DNA of 64,000 nucleotides from Mycobacterium syngnathidarum (GTDB lineage: Bacteria > Actinomycetota > Actinomycetes > Mycobacteriales > Mycobacteriaceae). Made by a program: the position numbers and the translations under genes. Below the pieces are notes generated by a model. That model made no database searches and was not told the DNA's origin. It saw only the letters and a list, made by a program, of their open reading frames with translations. Location: NCBI RefSeq assembly GCF_001942625.1, contig NZ_MLCL01000004.1, forward strand, positions 1-64,000, read 5' to 3'. Below are positions 28,701 to 36,473 of this stretch, one piece after another (positions within the stretch are counted from its first letter, which is position 1; each line of letters begins with the position of its first letter).

Positions 28701-29283
28701 CCCGTCAATCACGCGTGTTTGTCCAATCCAGATATGAACGAGTACGCGGAGGATCTGCCCAGGCCTCGCCTGCCAGCCGTTGCGGAAGACTACCTGAACT
28801 GTGAGCGGGCCTGGTGGCGGCTGCTCCGCGGAACCGGCGCAGTGACACAGGGGGAATCAACCGCGTCGCTGGCACGGTGGCTGGAGCGGCGGTGATACGA
28901 AACCCGCTGGATAGCCAGTGGTCGGGAGCAACATCGGGGTGGTTGAATCGCCCGCAGTCGTCCAGGGAGTCCCGGAATGTGTCGGCGACCTCGGGTAGCG
29001 CAGTCAGCGGAACCATGCACGACCCCCACCGGTGGTCTCTCGCCGCCGGACAAAGGTTGGCACCTACACCGCCATTCCAGGCACTCAAGGTCGATAAGGG
29101 ATCTTCGCAACTAGGGACAACTATGGGCCGGCAGGCTGCCTGGCGAATCGGTATTGCGTTGGTCCGAAACGCGGGATGCGCGCCTACAACTTAGTCCCGG
29201 GCGCTAAATTGGCGGTGTCGGACGCGGCTGAATCCGAATTGCGCGGCCAGAGGCACCTTCTGCACCCGGGAGGCCACGTTCCC
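28701..29283. other. Gap with one possible small gene
   Basis: No recognised gene. An ATG at 28734 opens a 53-residue frame with protein-like content (listed separately). The minus strand from about 29088 also has a protein-like run (VPLTALPEVADTFRDSLDDC) but no family that I know, and may be a remnant. Confidence 0.4.
28734..28895 (+). CDS. Possible small protein, 53 residues
   Basis: The frame reads MNEYAEDLPRPRLPAVAEDY and NCERAWWRLLRGTG and ends ARWLERR. It has good mycobacterial codon character and a charged, helical look, with no obvious ribosome site. It has no recognised family. Confidence 0.3.
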   Translation: MNEYAEDLPRPRLPAVAEDYLNCERAWWRLLRGTGAVTQGESTASLARWLERR

Positions 29284-29931
29284 ATGATCACGCCCGAACC
29301 CCATATCGCTGCCGCCACGAAGAAACCTCGACCGGCACAAGTAGATCGGTTCGGCCGCATGGTCGCAGCGGCTGCTCATGCCGAATGGTGCGCCGGCCAT
29401 CCAGCCCCGTTATGGGGCGAAGTATTCGCCATACCGGACATCAGGGAACTGCTGAATGCGCTGCACATTCAAGACCAACGTCGAGAGCGGGAGCGGCTCA
29501 TGCACCGCGCCGCACGTCGTGGATGGGTGGTCTTCACACCTAGACCCAGGTCGCTATGCGCCGGCCCTATGTTCTTCGCATCGCGCTCTAATCGCACGCA
29601 CAAGTGTCGCTCGACCGATATCGGTCGAGCAATGGCCCAGTCCATCAGTACGTTCCAGGCCAACAACCATCGCAGCCCCACCATCGAGGAACTCGCTGAC
29701 CGTGTCAGACTTCCCAACGGCCGCAGGGCATTTCGCAACGGGACAGACCTCCGCCAGCACCTTCATTGGCTTGATGTGTCCGGCTGGGTGCATATTGAGG
29801 ACGGCCAGATTCGAACCGGCCGTACAGCAGAAACCGACAAGCGGAATCTCCTGGCATCGCGGGCCCCGACCACCCCAACCCAGCTCTACATATCTATCTC
29901 CGCGGCCGAACGACACGCCGGACTTACATAA
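29284..29931 (+). CDS. Unknown 215-residue DNA-binding-like protein
   Basis: I do not recognise this protein. The start at ATG 29284 has GGGAGG ten bases upstream; the frame is also open from 29176. It is basic, with a central part (IEELADRVRLPNGRRAFRNG) that could be a winged helix. No membrane segment. A 22-bp perfect palindrome lies inside the coding region at 29609-29630. It stands alone in the island before the modification operon. Confidence 0.5.
   Translation: MITPEPHIAAATKKPRPAQVDRFGRMVAAAAHAEWCAGHPAPLWGEVFAIPDIRELLNALHIQDQRRERERLMHRAARRGWVVFTPRPRSLCAGPMFFASRSNRTHKCRSTDIGRAMAQSISTFQANNHRSPTIEELADRVRLPNGRRAFRNGTDLRQHLHWLDVSGWVHIEDGQIRTGRTAETDKRNLLASRAPTTPTQLYISISAAERHAGLT
29609..29630. 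repeat. Perfect 22-bp palindrome
   Basis: The half-site GCTCGACCGAT is followed directly by its reverse complement ATCGGTCGAGC. It lies within the 215-residue gene. It could be a site for a dimeric DNA-binding protein. Confidence 0.6.
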
Positions 29932-30370
29932 ATAACTGAACATGCACCATCGGACGAGCCTCACGGGGAACGCGACCGGAGCCGCGACGATCGATTAAAC
30001 CGGTCAAGAACCACCGAATGTGGCCTGGACGACCTCCTCCGGTGGAGCGTGCCGACCCTGCCGCATGCGACCTGCTCACTGCACCCTGCCATCGCGCAGC
30101 GCCAGGGCGCAGGTCAACATCGGTAGCTACCAGAGTCAGCGGGCCCATCCCCGCTACACATTTCCGCCACTGTGTCCCCCGCAAGAAGTGACCAGTGGCG
30201 CCCTCACATGCGGGCACCGACCTCGCCCTTAGAACCTTCCGGTGTTGGCAGCACCGATTGCCGTCGGAAGAGGGCCAAAGAACACCGCAATTATGCACTT
30301 AATAAGTGCTATAATTAGCATTCCACGACCCATCAAATCACGACTATTTGTATTAATTTCGCTCATAGGA
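29932..30370. promoter_or_regulatory. AT-rich promoter region of the modification operon
   Basis: Bases 29932-30280 show no gene. From 30281 the DNA turns AT-rich. GCACTT (30295-30300) and AAGTGC (30304-30309) form an inverted repeat with a 3-base spacer. TATAAT at 30310-30315 is a consensus -10 directly after it. A regulator bound at the repeat would cover the promoter spacer. The GTG of the first gene is at 30371. Confidence 0.55.
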
Positions 30371-30841
30371 GTGAGTGCTCTGAAGCGAGAAGCCACACTC
30401 AACACCCCGCAGGCAGGTCGGCCCACAACATCCGCTCCCGCCGCCGCACGCCTGCTTGGGATAGACGTGCGGACAGTGCGGGCGAGGATCGTGCGCGGCG
30501 AACTAGCCGGAGGCGCAGTGGCAAAGAACCGTCGGCTGCGGTGGTTCGTTTACTCCGATGCGTTGATGATCGACGTCGCGACCACCGACGATCAGCGGGA
30601 CGCCGCTGGACACGCGGCGATCAAGAAGGCTGCCTCGCTTCTCCTGCAAGCACATGCGGAACTGCAAGCAGGCCTTGGCCGCGACAGCAAGAGCCTCGAC
30701 CATCTCGGACGTGCTCGCGCTGAGTTGATTGCCCATAAGAAAGCAGTGACGAAGTCGTTCGGCCATCTCCAGGCCGCCTTGGCACTCATTGACGAGGAAC
30801 CATCAGACCCAAGCCGCAATGGCGAGAACGGTGTGCGCTGA
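30371..30841 (+). CDS. HTH protein, first gene of modification operon
   Basis: A 156-residue protein starting at GTG 30371 with an AGGAG-like site before it; the open frame reaches 30242 but that part is the promoter. The N-terminal half has an excisionase/MerR-like helix-turn-helix (APAAARLLGIDVRTVRARIV). The C-terminal half is a long helix (AIKKAASLLLQAHAELQAGL). Its stop overlaps the next start by one base. It may regulate the operon. Confidence 0.6.
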   Translation: MSALKREATLNTPQAGRPTTSAPAAARLLGIDVRTVRARIVRGELAGGAVAKNRRLRWFVYSDALMIDVATTDDQRDAAGHAAIKKAASLLLQAHAELQAGLGRDSKSLDHLGRARAELIAHKKAVTKSFGHLQAALALIDEEPSDPSRNGENGVR

Positions 30842-31200
30842 TGACTGTCTACGTCGACGACATGCGCATGCTGGCCACGATCGGTCGGCTCGACGCGCGA
30901 TGGTCACATCTGACCGCAGACACTGAAGAAGAACTGCACGAATTCGCCGCCAGGTTGGGTCTGTCACGCCGCACCGCGCAGTTCCCCGGTACGTGGAAAT
31001 CCCACTACGACGTCACCGATTTCACGCGAGATCGGGCGATGGAACTTGGCGCGGTCGCCATCGGCTACAGGAGCACCGAGGCGGTGGCGTTGTTGCGCCG
31101 CAAACGTGCGCTTCAGCCCCCTTCGGTCCAACTCGCGTTGCCACTGGAACTTTCATCTCAACGGCCCGACACACGGCTCGGGACGGCAAGCATGCGATGA
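30841..31200 (+). CDS. DUF4031 family protein
   Basis: A 119-residue protein. The opening MTVYVDDMRM and the TADTEEELHEFAARLGL block match DUF4031, a small family of unknown function common in actinobacteria and their phages. The C-terminus is extended compared with the usual 80-90 residues. It overlaps both neighbours by 1 and 4 bases, so it is part of the five-gene operon. Confidence 0.75.
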   Translation: MTVYVDDMRMLATIGRLDARWSHLTADTEEELHEFAARLGLSRRTAQFPGTWKSHYDVTDFTRDRAMELGAVAIGYRSTEAVALLRRKRALQPPSVQLALPLELSSQRPDTRLGTASMR

Positions 31201-32225
31201 CCGTCGTAGTGGCGCAGATGCGACACGCCGCAAGCCGCCCGTCGGCGCCAACGGCCGGCTGGGATAGTGACGCAATGGCATTGGCTTTCACGGAGAGGAC
31301 TGTCGACGACCTGCTCCGACAGACCTACACCGCGATCCGCGAACAGGGACAACCTGTTTCGCCGACGCGCGCACCAACCCGCGAGCTGATCGGGGTCTCT
31401 TTGGAGTTAACCGAGCCCCGCTGCCGGCTGAGCCGGACCGAAACCCGACGCCTTTCACGAACCGGAATCGCCCAGTTGGCTTGGTACCTGAGCGGCACGA
31501 CCGACCCGGAAATGATCCTGCACTGGGTGCCCAAGCATCGCGAAGAGCTGGAAGACGACGGCACCATCCATGGCGCCTATGGTCCGCGAATGTTCGGCAC
31601 GGGGGAGAATGGCCAGTTCCGTACAGTGCTGAATTTGCTCGCCAGATCGGATTCGTCTCGTCGCGCGGTTATTCAGCTCTTCGATGCAAACGACCTGACG
31701 GGCCCGGGGCGGTACAAGGACGTGCCGTGCACGAACACCCTGCAGTTCTTTGTACGGGACGCTCGATTGCACCTGATGGTCACGATGAGATCGAACGACG
31801 CCTACATCGGGTTACCGCTGGACGTGTTCGCGTTCACCATGCTGCAGGAATTGATGGCCGGTGAACTCGGTGTCGGGATCGGACGCTACATCCATAGTGT
31901 CGGCAGTCTGCACATCTACGACTACGACGACGAGAAGATCGACTGTTTCCTCGCCGAGGGGTGGCAAAGCACCGACACCCCCATGCCGGCCATGCCGGCG
32001 CAGAGTCTCACCCAGCACGTCCCGGAGTTCCTCGCCGCCGAGCAGCAGATCCGCAGCGGTGCGCCGTTCGCCGACGTGGCTCTCCCGTCCGACCCGTACT
32101 GGGCTGATCTCGCTCGCATGTTGGCTCTCGAGTCGGCTCGCGGCCGGGATACACCCGACGAGGTCGCCGCTGTCAAAGAGTCCATTGCTGCATCCTTTTT
32201 CAGCGAGTTCATCCGACGAGATTAA
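31197..32225 (+). CDS. Thymidylate-synthase-fold nucleotide (hydroxy)methylase
   Basis: A 342-residue enzyme of the ThyA fold, starting in an ATGA overlap. The nucleophile is in DVPCTNTLQFF (E. coli Cys146 position). The phosphate Arg and Ser are in TMRSND. His and Tyr for the sugar are in SLHIYDY. At the Asn177 position (E. coli GVPFN) this protein has Asp (GLPLD). Asn-to-Asp at this site is the hallmark of enzymes acting on cytosine nucleotides, such as T4 dCMP hydroxymethylase. It probably makes a modified, for example hydroxymethylated, (d)CMP. It is not the housekeeping ThyA. Confidence 0.8.
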   Translation: MTVVVAQMRHAASRPSAPTAGWDSDAMALAFTERTVDDLLRQTYTAIREQGQPVSPTRAPTRELIGVSLELTEPRCRLSRTETRRLSRTGIAQLAWYLSGTTDPEMILHWVPKHREELEDDGTIHGAYGPRMFGTGENGQFRTVLNLLARSDSSRRAVIQLFDANDLTGPGRYKDVPCTNTLQFFVRDARLHLMVTMRSNDAYIGLPLDVFAFTMLQELMAGELGVGIGRYIHSVGSLHIYDYDDEKIDCFLAEGWQSTDTPMPAMPAQSLTQHVPEFLAAEQQIRSGAPFADVALPSDPYWADLARMLALESARGRDTPDEVAAVKESIAASFFSEFIRRD

Positions 32226-32239
32226 GGCCACTGCCACCC

Positions 32240-33028
32240 ATGTATTCGCCGCTGGTTCGTCTGATCGACCAAGCCTCTACGCTCACGCCCTCCGACTGCG
32301 TCCTAGACTGGGCAAGCCCTGTCCCGTTCTTCGGCGACGTGGACCAAGCCAAGGTTGCGACCGTCGGCATCAATCCCAGCAACCGAGAGTTCGTCGACGC
32401 GGCAGGACGCGAACTGTGCGGCCCCCGGCGCAGATTGAGCACCCTGGCCTCGCTGGGACTGCCACGATGGTCACAAGCCACCGGACAGCACTTGAGTGAG
32501 ATCCGCCGCTCCTGCACGCGCTACTTCAAAACCAACCCCTACCGCCGCTGGTTTGATGTGCTCGACCGCACGCTGCGTGCAGGGCAGTTCTCCTACTACG
32601 ACGGCAGCGCCTGCCACTTGGACCTGGTCGCCCTCGCTACCCGGAACAAGTGGGCCGCTGTCGATACGCGCACGCGTCAGAATCTGATCAACAACGGAAA
32701 GTCCGTTCTCGCGCAGATTATTCGCGATAGTTCCGTGACGACGCTGATCCTCAACGGGCGTTCAGTGGTGACGGAATTCGAGTCGTTCGCCAGCGTGGCG
32801 CTCATCGCCGAGCCGATCGACAGCTGGACGTTGCCGCGAAAGAACGGCGGTGTCAACGGTTATCTGTTCACCGGAACCATAAGCACTTTGGGCGGTATCG
32901 ATCTGGGGCGAGAGGTCTCGGTGTATGGCTACAACCACAATCTGCAGAGCAGTTTCGGTGTGACCTCTGAGGTCATCGACCGCATCGGAGTTCGGTTGGG
33001 AGACAGCGTTGCCGCGTCCAGCCGTTAG
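32240..33028 (+). CDS. Uracil-DNA glycosylase-like protein
   Basis: A 262-residue protein. The motif KVATVGINPSNREF resembles motif I of the uracil-DNA glycosylase superfamily (GINPG/GMNPG in Mug and SMUG). A later strand, TTLILNGRSVV, fits the strand before the second active-site loop, and CHLDLVALATRNKWA is a distinctive block. It lies 14 bases after the TS-like gene. In this setting it may act on a modified base rather than repair uracil. The family call is from motifs only. Confidence 0.55.
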   Translation: MYSPLVRLIDQASTLTPSDCVLDWASPVPFFGDVDQAKVATVGINPSNREFVDAAGRELCGPRRRLSTLASLGLPRWSQATGQHLSEIRRSCTRYFKTNPYRRWFDVLDRTLRAGQFSYYDGSACHLDLVALATRNKWAAVDTRTRQNLINNGKSVLAQIIRDSSVTTLILNGRSVVTEFESFASVALIAEPIDSWTLPRKNGGVNGYLFTGTISTLGGIDLGREVSVYGYNHNLQSSFGVTSEVIDRIGVRLGDSVAASSR

Positions 33029-33947
33029 CCCGCTCGACCAGGCGTTGGCCCAGCGCCTTCGAGAAGCCCTCGACGACTACGCCGCAACCGTGCGGCCCCT
33101 GCCAGGCATCGCCTCACCCGCGGCCAAGGACACATTCATCGCCCAGCTCGTCGACAGCGACCGGCGGCGGCGCTTCGCCTTGCGCGTAGGCGCCTCCGAT
33201 CCCCACCCCAAGGTGCTCGGAGAACCGGTGTCGGCGTTCAACCCGCACTACGCCGCCGTGCGCTGCGTCCGCGACGGAGACTTCGACGAAGCATGCTGGC
33301 TAGTTTTTCTGGCCACCCACTTCGGTTTTCATCGCCACAACAGGTGGGCGTTGTCAGCCAATTTCTATCGCCGCCTCGACGCAGGTCAGCCATGGACATG
33401 GGAGACGGTCTCGGCGGAGCCTGCCGCCGTGCGGGCCTGGCTCGACAGCAACCGTGCCGCACTACGCAGCACGGGAGGGCCGTTCGGCAATCACCGCAAG
33501 TACGAGAGCCTCGCTGGCAACACACCGGCAGGCACCGGTGAGACCATCGAATCCTACGTCGAGTGGGTTGGCCCTTCCCATCGCGCCCATTTCGACGATC
33601 TCTGCGCCTCGGGATCTGCGCAGGAATCATTCGCCGCTGCCTACACGTCGATGGCTGAAGTTGCCCGTTTCGGCCGCACCGCGCGTTTTGACTACCTCAC
33701 GATGCTGGGCAAGCTGGGGATCGTCGACCTGTGCCCGGACAAGCTCTGCTTGCAGAACTCCACCGGGCCGCTTAACGCCGCTCGACTGCTTGTTTCGGGT
33801 TCGGCGGGAGTGAAGACGTCGGCAGCCGAGTTAGAGGGCTACTTGTGCGATCTCGGTGACCATCTGGGAGTCACCTTTGACATCCTCGAAGACGGGCTGT
33901 GCAACTGGCAGAAGAGTCCTGGCCGGTTCATTTCATTCCGAGGTTAG
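33009..33947 (+). CDS. aGPT-Pplase3-like base-modification enzyme
   Basis: A 312-residue protein starting at TTG, overlapping the previous gene by 20 bases. Blocks such as EACWLVFLATHFG, GGPFGNHRKYESL, RTARFDYLTMLGKLGI and EDGLCNWQKSP match, as I recall the family, alpha-glutamyl/putrescinyl thymine pyrophosphorylase clade 3. That group has a HhH DNA-glycosylase-like fold and was predicted to act in base hypermodification. It forms a tail-to-tail overlap with the HigA gene. Its presence beside a TS-like enzyme is the strongest clue to the operon's role. Confidence 0.8.
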   Translation: MPRPAVSPLDQALAQRLREALDDYAATVRPLPGIASPAAKDTFIAQLVDSDRRRRFALRVGASDPHPKVLGEPVSAFNPHYAAVRCVRDGDFDEACWLVFLATHFGFHRHNRWALSANFYRRLDAGQPWTWETVSAEPAAVRAWLDSNRAALRSTGGPFGNHRKYESLAGNTPAGTGETIESYVEWVGPSHRAHFDDLCASGSAQESFAAAYTSMAEVARFGRTARFDYLTMLGKLGIVDLCPDKLCLQNSTGPLNAARLLVSGSAGVKTSAAELEGYLCDLGDHLGVTFDILEDGLCNWQKSPGRFISFRG

Positions 33948-35004
33948 GACCATCCCACGCATACCGCCGTTTGAGCGTGTTGAACTGGTTTTGCCTGATA
34001 GTGCCGCGGTGCTGCAGTTGCCCAACAACGACACCGGTGGAAACCCCGTTGGCCTGAGCAATCCGCGCGATCGACCGTGCCGTAGGTCGGCCCTGAACGT
34101 CGACTCCCGCGGGAAACAACTGGCGTTCGGCGAATGCGTTGGCCTCGTCTTCGACGTCGTCGTTCAATCCGTCGTCGAAACTGTCGATATGCATTCCCTC
34201 ACCCGGATGCAGGACGATGTGACCGGCTTCGTGAAAAAAACTGAACCAGAAGTGGTCATCAGAAAGATGCCGCGCAGACAGCTGGATCAGAGGGCGGCCA
34301 CGGTAGGTGCGTGCGACCCCGCTGACGGGACAACCCTTCGGAGGCCGGACCACCACCACGACCACACCTGCGTCGGCGCACCGCGCGGTAAGTTGCGGAA
34401 TGAACCGCGCGGGATCCTTAATCCTTGTCAACCCAACGAGATCAGCGACCGTACTAGTGAACCGATCCGCGTCGAACACGCCGGACGTGGACTGATCCTC
34501 GGCTTGAGCTTCGCAGGCTCGAAACCAAGCCGAAGTAGCTGCGGCATCAACGTCATAAGTCGATGACCTACGATAGTGCGCGGTGTGCACCGCCTGCCCG
34601 TAACGGGACTCCCAGCCTGCTGGTTCGTCCACCTGAAAGTACTGCAGACACGCGTCAATCTGCTCGTGCCAGTCAGCGGGCTGAGATATCCACCCGAACT
34701 CCACCATCTGTGAGATCGGAAATCGTTGAGCCCACTGGTCGGCCTCGACCCGTCGAAGATCATCGTGGTACTGGGCGTCACGCGTGATCCAGAACTCCCT
34801 GCTCGCCCCCACTGTCGCCGACAGAGTCTCGGCAAGGCCCAGAGTGATCGGCAGCGACCCGACAAGCAACTCGGCCAGCTGTTGGGTAGCCAGACCGAGT
34901 CTGGTCGCGAGTTCGCTATCACTAATGCCACGGTCGGCGGCGGCCTGCACGATCGTCTCCCCAGGCGGAGACGCCCATCGCGGCGACAGCCCAGTCGCGT
35001 TCAT
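33928..35004 (-). CDS. higA: HigA-type antitoxin fused to ImmA/IrrE peptidase domain
   Basis: A 358-residue protein. An N-terminal XRE HTH (ISDSELATRLGLATQQLAEL) is joined to an ImmA/IrrE-type zinc peptidase domain with FFHEAGHIVLHPGE and a downstream glutamate in EDEANAFAE. I chose the ATG at 35004, which has AGGGGAG upstream and overlaps the toxin stop. It probably represses the pair and may cleave a regulator on stress or infection. Confidence 0.85.
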   Translation of the reverse strand: MNATGLSPRWASPPGETIVQAAADRGISDSELATRLGLATQQLAELLVGSLPITLGLAETLSATVGASREFWITRDAQYHDDLRRVEADQWAQRFPISQMVEFGWISQPADWHEQIDACLQYFQVDEPAGWESRYGQAVHTAHYRRSSTYDVDAAATSAWFRACEAQAEDQSTSGVFDADRFTSTVADLVGLTRIKDPARFIPQLTARCADAGVVVVVVRPPKGCPVSGVARTYRGRPLIQLSARHLSDDHFWFSFFHEAGHIVLHPGEGMHIDSFDDGLNDDVEDEANAFAERQLFPAGVDVQGRPTARSIARIAQANGVSTGVVVGQLQHRGTIRQNQFNTLKRRYAWDGPNLGMK

Positions 35005-35321
35005 CGGACTCCCCTGTCTATCTGCACGAGTTTGACTCGATTTACGCACTTCCAGTCTAGGACGCCGTTTTCGGCGGGTTGGGCCGACTTGCCGTACGGC
35101 TCCCACCGCATTGTGGCAGACGTGCCCAAATTGAGGAGATAAATACCGCCATCTACACGCGGATTGCCCGTCGGCAAATCGAAAAGTCCATCGGCAGAAC
35201 GTAGGTCGGCCAGGCGAGCGTGCAGTAGTCGTGCGACGTCGTCACCGAGTTTGGCCTTCGCCACTTCCGGGTCCTCGCATAGCACCCGCAGTTCCGGCGT
35301 CGCGAACGAGACGATGATCAC
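35001..35321 (-). CDS. higB: HigB/RelE-type toxin
   Basis: A 106-residue protein starting at GTG 35321 (VIIVSFATPELRVLCED). The C-terminal NRVKLVQIDRGVR and the central HARLADLRSADGLFDLP fit HigB-like ribosome-dependent mRNA endonucleases. The stop overlaps the start of the XRE-ImmA gene, as in toxin-first HigBA operons. Confidence 0.7.
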   Translation of the reverse strand: MIIVSFATPELRVLCEDPEVAKAKLGDDVARLLHARLADLRSADGLFDLPTGNPRVDGGIYLLNLGTSATMRWEPYGKSAQPAENGVLDWKCVNRVKLVQIDRGVR

Positions 35322-36141
35322 GACGGCACCGAACCAGCCACGTCCTGCGACGGCGCCACGCACAAAGCTGCTGCAATCACGGCCGACCGAACTCGACCGG
35401 CGGTGTCGATGGCCATGACAGTAAGAATTCGGGCCCCCCAGCGCCGCGGCATACGTTTCTTCTCTCAGCCCTCGTGAAAGTCAGACAAACGGTGAAGAGT
35501 AACAGATATGCCATCCGGCATATCTGTTCAGCGTATGCAGCGATGGCCCGCTTCTAATCCGCATCCACCGCAATTCGAATGCCATCTCGCTCGCATCGTG
35601 TATGCCGCCGCGGCACACCTCGCTATCCCAGGACCCGCGTCCGCCCGACTATTGAGCGAAAAGGAAGCCGCCCGCAAATTGCGGCGGTGATACAAACGGA
35701 TTCATTGCAGCATCGCCACTGCGGATATGACCACCGGCTCAAATTTTGAGGCCGACCCGACTAACTCGCGACCAGCCTCGAAGCGCGCTGTAAAAGGGAC
35801 AGCGCTTCGCGATTCGCCGAGTGAATCTGGGGATCACACTGCGATGCGCATACGTCAAGCAAGATCGTCAAGGTCCCCGCTTGCTTCGCCGCTGCACGGT
35901 TTGAGGCCCGTCATGCGTCGGCCTCGCGGTTACCTCGCCCAAGGGACGGACCACCTCGACAGTCGGCGAGAGCGTTTAAGCGAGCAATATCTAGTGCCCT
36001 TCGCAGTCACTAGCCATCCTCATTGCCAGGCAACAATATTGGCGACCTTGACGCTGTACACAACGAGCAATCACAAGAATCCCGCCGACTGCTGGGCGAC
36101 ACGATCTTGATCAGACCGGTATCCTGTAAACAGCTGTGAAG
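35322..36141. other. Right-end non-coding region of island
   Basis: About 800 bases without a recognised gene. It holds a perfect 11-bp inverted repeat at 35502-35527 and a hairpin, GAAGCGC(G)CTGT with ACAGCGCTTC, at 35780-35808. Short open frames here lack protein-like features. Confidence 0.5.
35502..35527. promoter_or_regulatory. Perfect inverted repeat upstream of higB
   Basis: ACAGATATGCC (35502-35512), spacer ATCC, then GGCATATCTGT (35517-35527). It lies about 180 bases upstream of the higB start and is a good candidate for the HigA operator. Confidence 0.5.
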
Positions 36142-36152
36142 TGTCCAAAGAA
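36142..36152 (-). repeat. Right terminal inverted repeat of island
   Basis: The reverse strand reads TTCTTTGGACA, matching the left end with one mismatch. The next bases, TACCAC at 36153-36158, belong to the reading frame of the interrupted host gene. Confidence 0.6.
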
Positions 36153-36473
36153 TACCACCAACTCTCGCAGCGCCCAGGCGTCGCGTTCGGGGACGGCGAT
36201 GACGGCCTTGCCGTCGACCTGCTCGTAGTGCGCCGCCGTGGCTCCCCGACGGGGTCGCACGGCAACCGGCTCAGCCCCGACCCGGGCCAGGACGTCGTCG
36301 ACGTAGCGCTGTACCGAGTCCACCGACCCGAATTTCGCCTCCGGAGGCAATGTGAGTGAGGTGCCGAAGAAGTCGATGGCGCGCGAACTGTGTTGGGCTG
36401 CACGGTCGAACATCGTGCGCACAAACTGCTCCGCGGCGTACACCTTGGCCCGCTGGCTGTCGCGGGTACTCAC
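36153..36473 (-). pseudogene. N-terminal fragment of TIGR04338 metallopeptidase-like gene
   Basis: The first 107 codons of the interrupted gene, from MSTRDSQRAKVYAAEQ through SVDSVQRYVDDVLA to WALRELVV. After codon GTA (36155-36153) the frame enters island DNA and stops within 14 codons at 36111. The zinc motif is lost; it remains on the fragment at 10694-10843. Its start overlaps the DUF2786 gene by 4 bases, the arrangement I recall for Rv0184-Rv0185. Confidence 0.85.

Larger units (their letters stand above)
10844..36152. mobile_element. Tn554/RIT-like integrative island, about 25.3 kb
   Basis: The limits are set by the break in the TIGR04338 gene and by terminal inverted repeats: TTCTGTGGACA at 10850-10860 and TTCTTTGGACA (reverse strand) at 36142-36152. 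The left end carries coupled recombinase-type genes, a small helper and a TIGR04338 homologue (10872-17355). The rest is cargo: unknown proteins, decayed toxin-antitoxin and IS remnants, a type VII-type cassette, a base-modification operon and HigBA. Base composition of the recombinase genes looks less GC-rich by eye than the flanks. Several pseudogenes suggest an old or composite island. Confidence 0.82.

Noticed and set aside
28705..29088. Minus-strand frame of 127 codons after the type VII cassette
   Set aside because: Part of it looks protein-like, but there is no family, no ribosome site, and it conflicts with the 53-residue frame; left uncalled.
35508..35690. 60-codon plus-strand frame near the right end of the island
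   Set aside because: Begins inside the inverted repeat and has no protein-like blocks.
35780..35808. GAAGCGCGCTGT/ACAGCGCTTC hairpin
   Set aside because: Not next to any gene end; listed only in the gap description.
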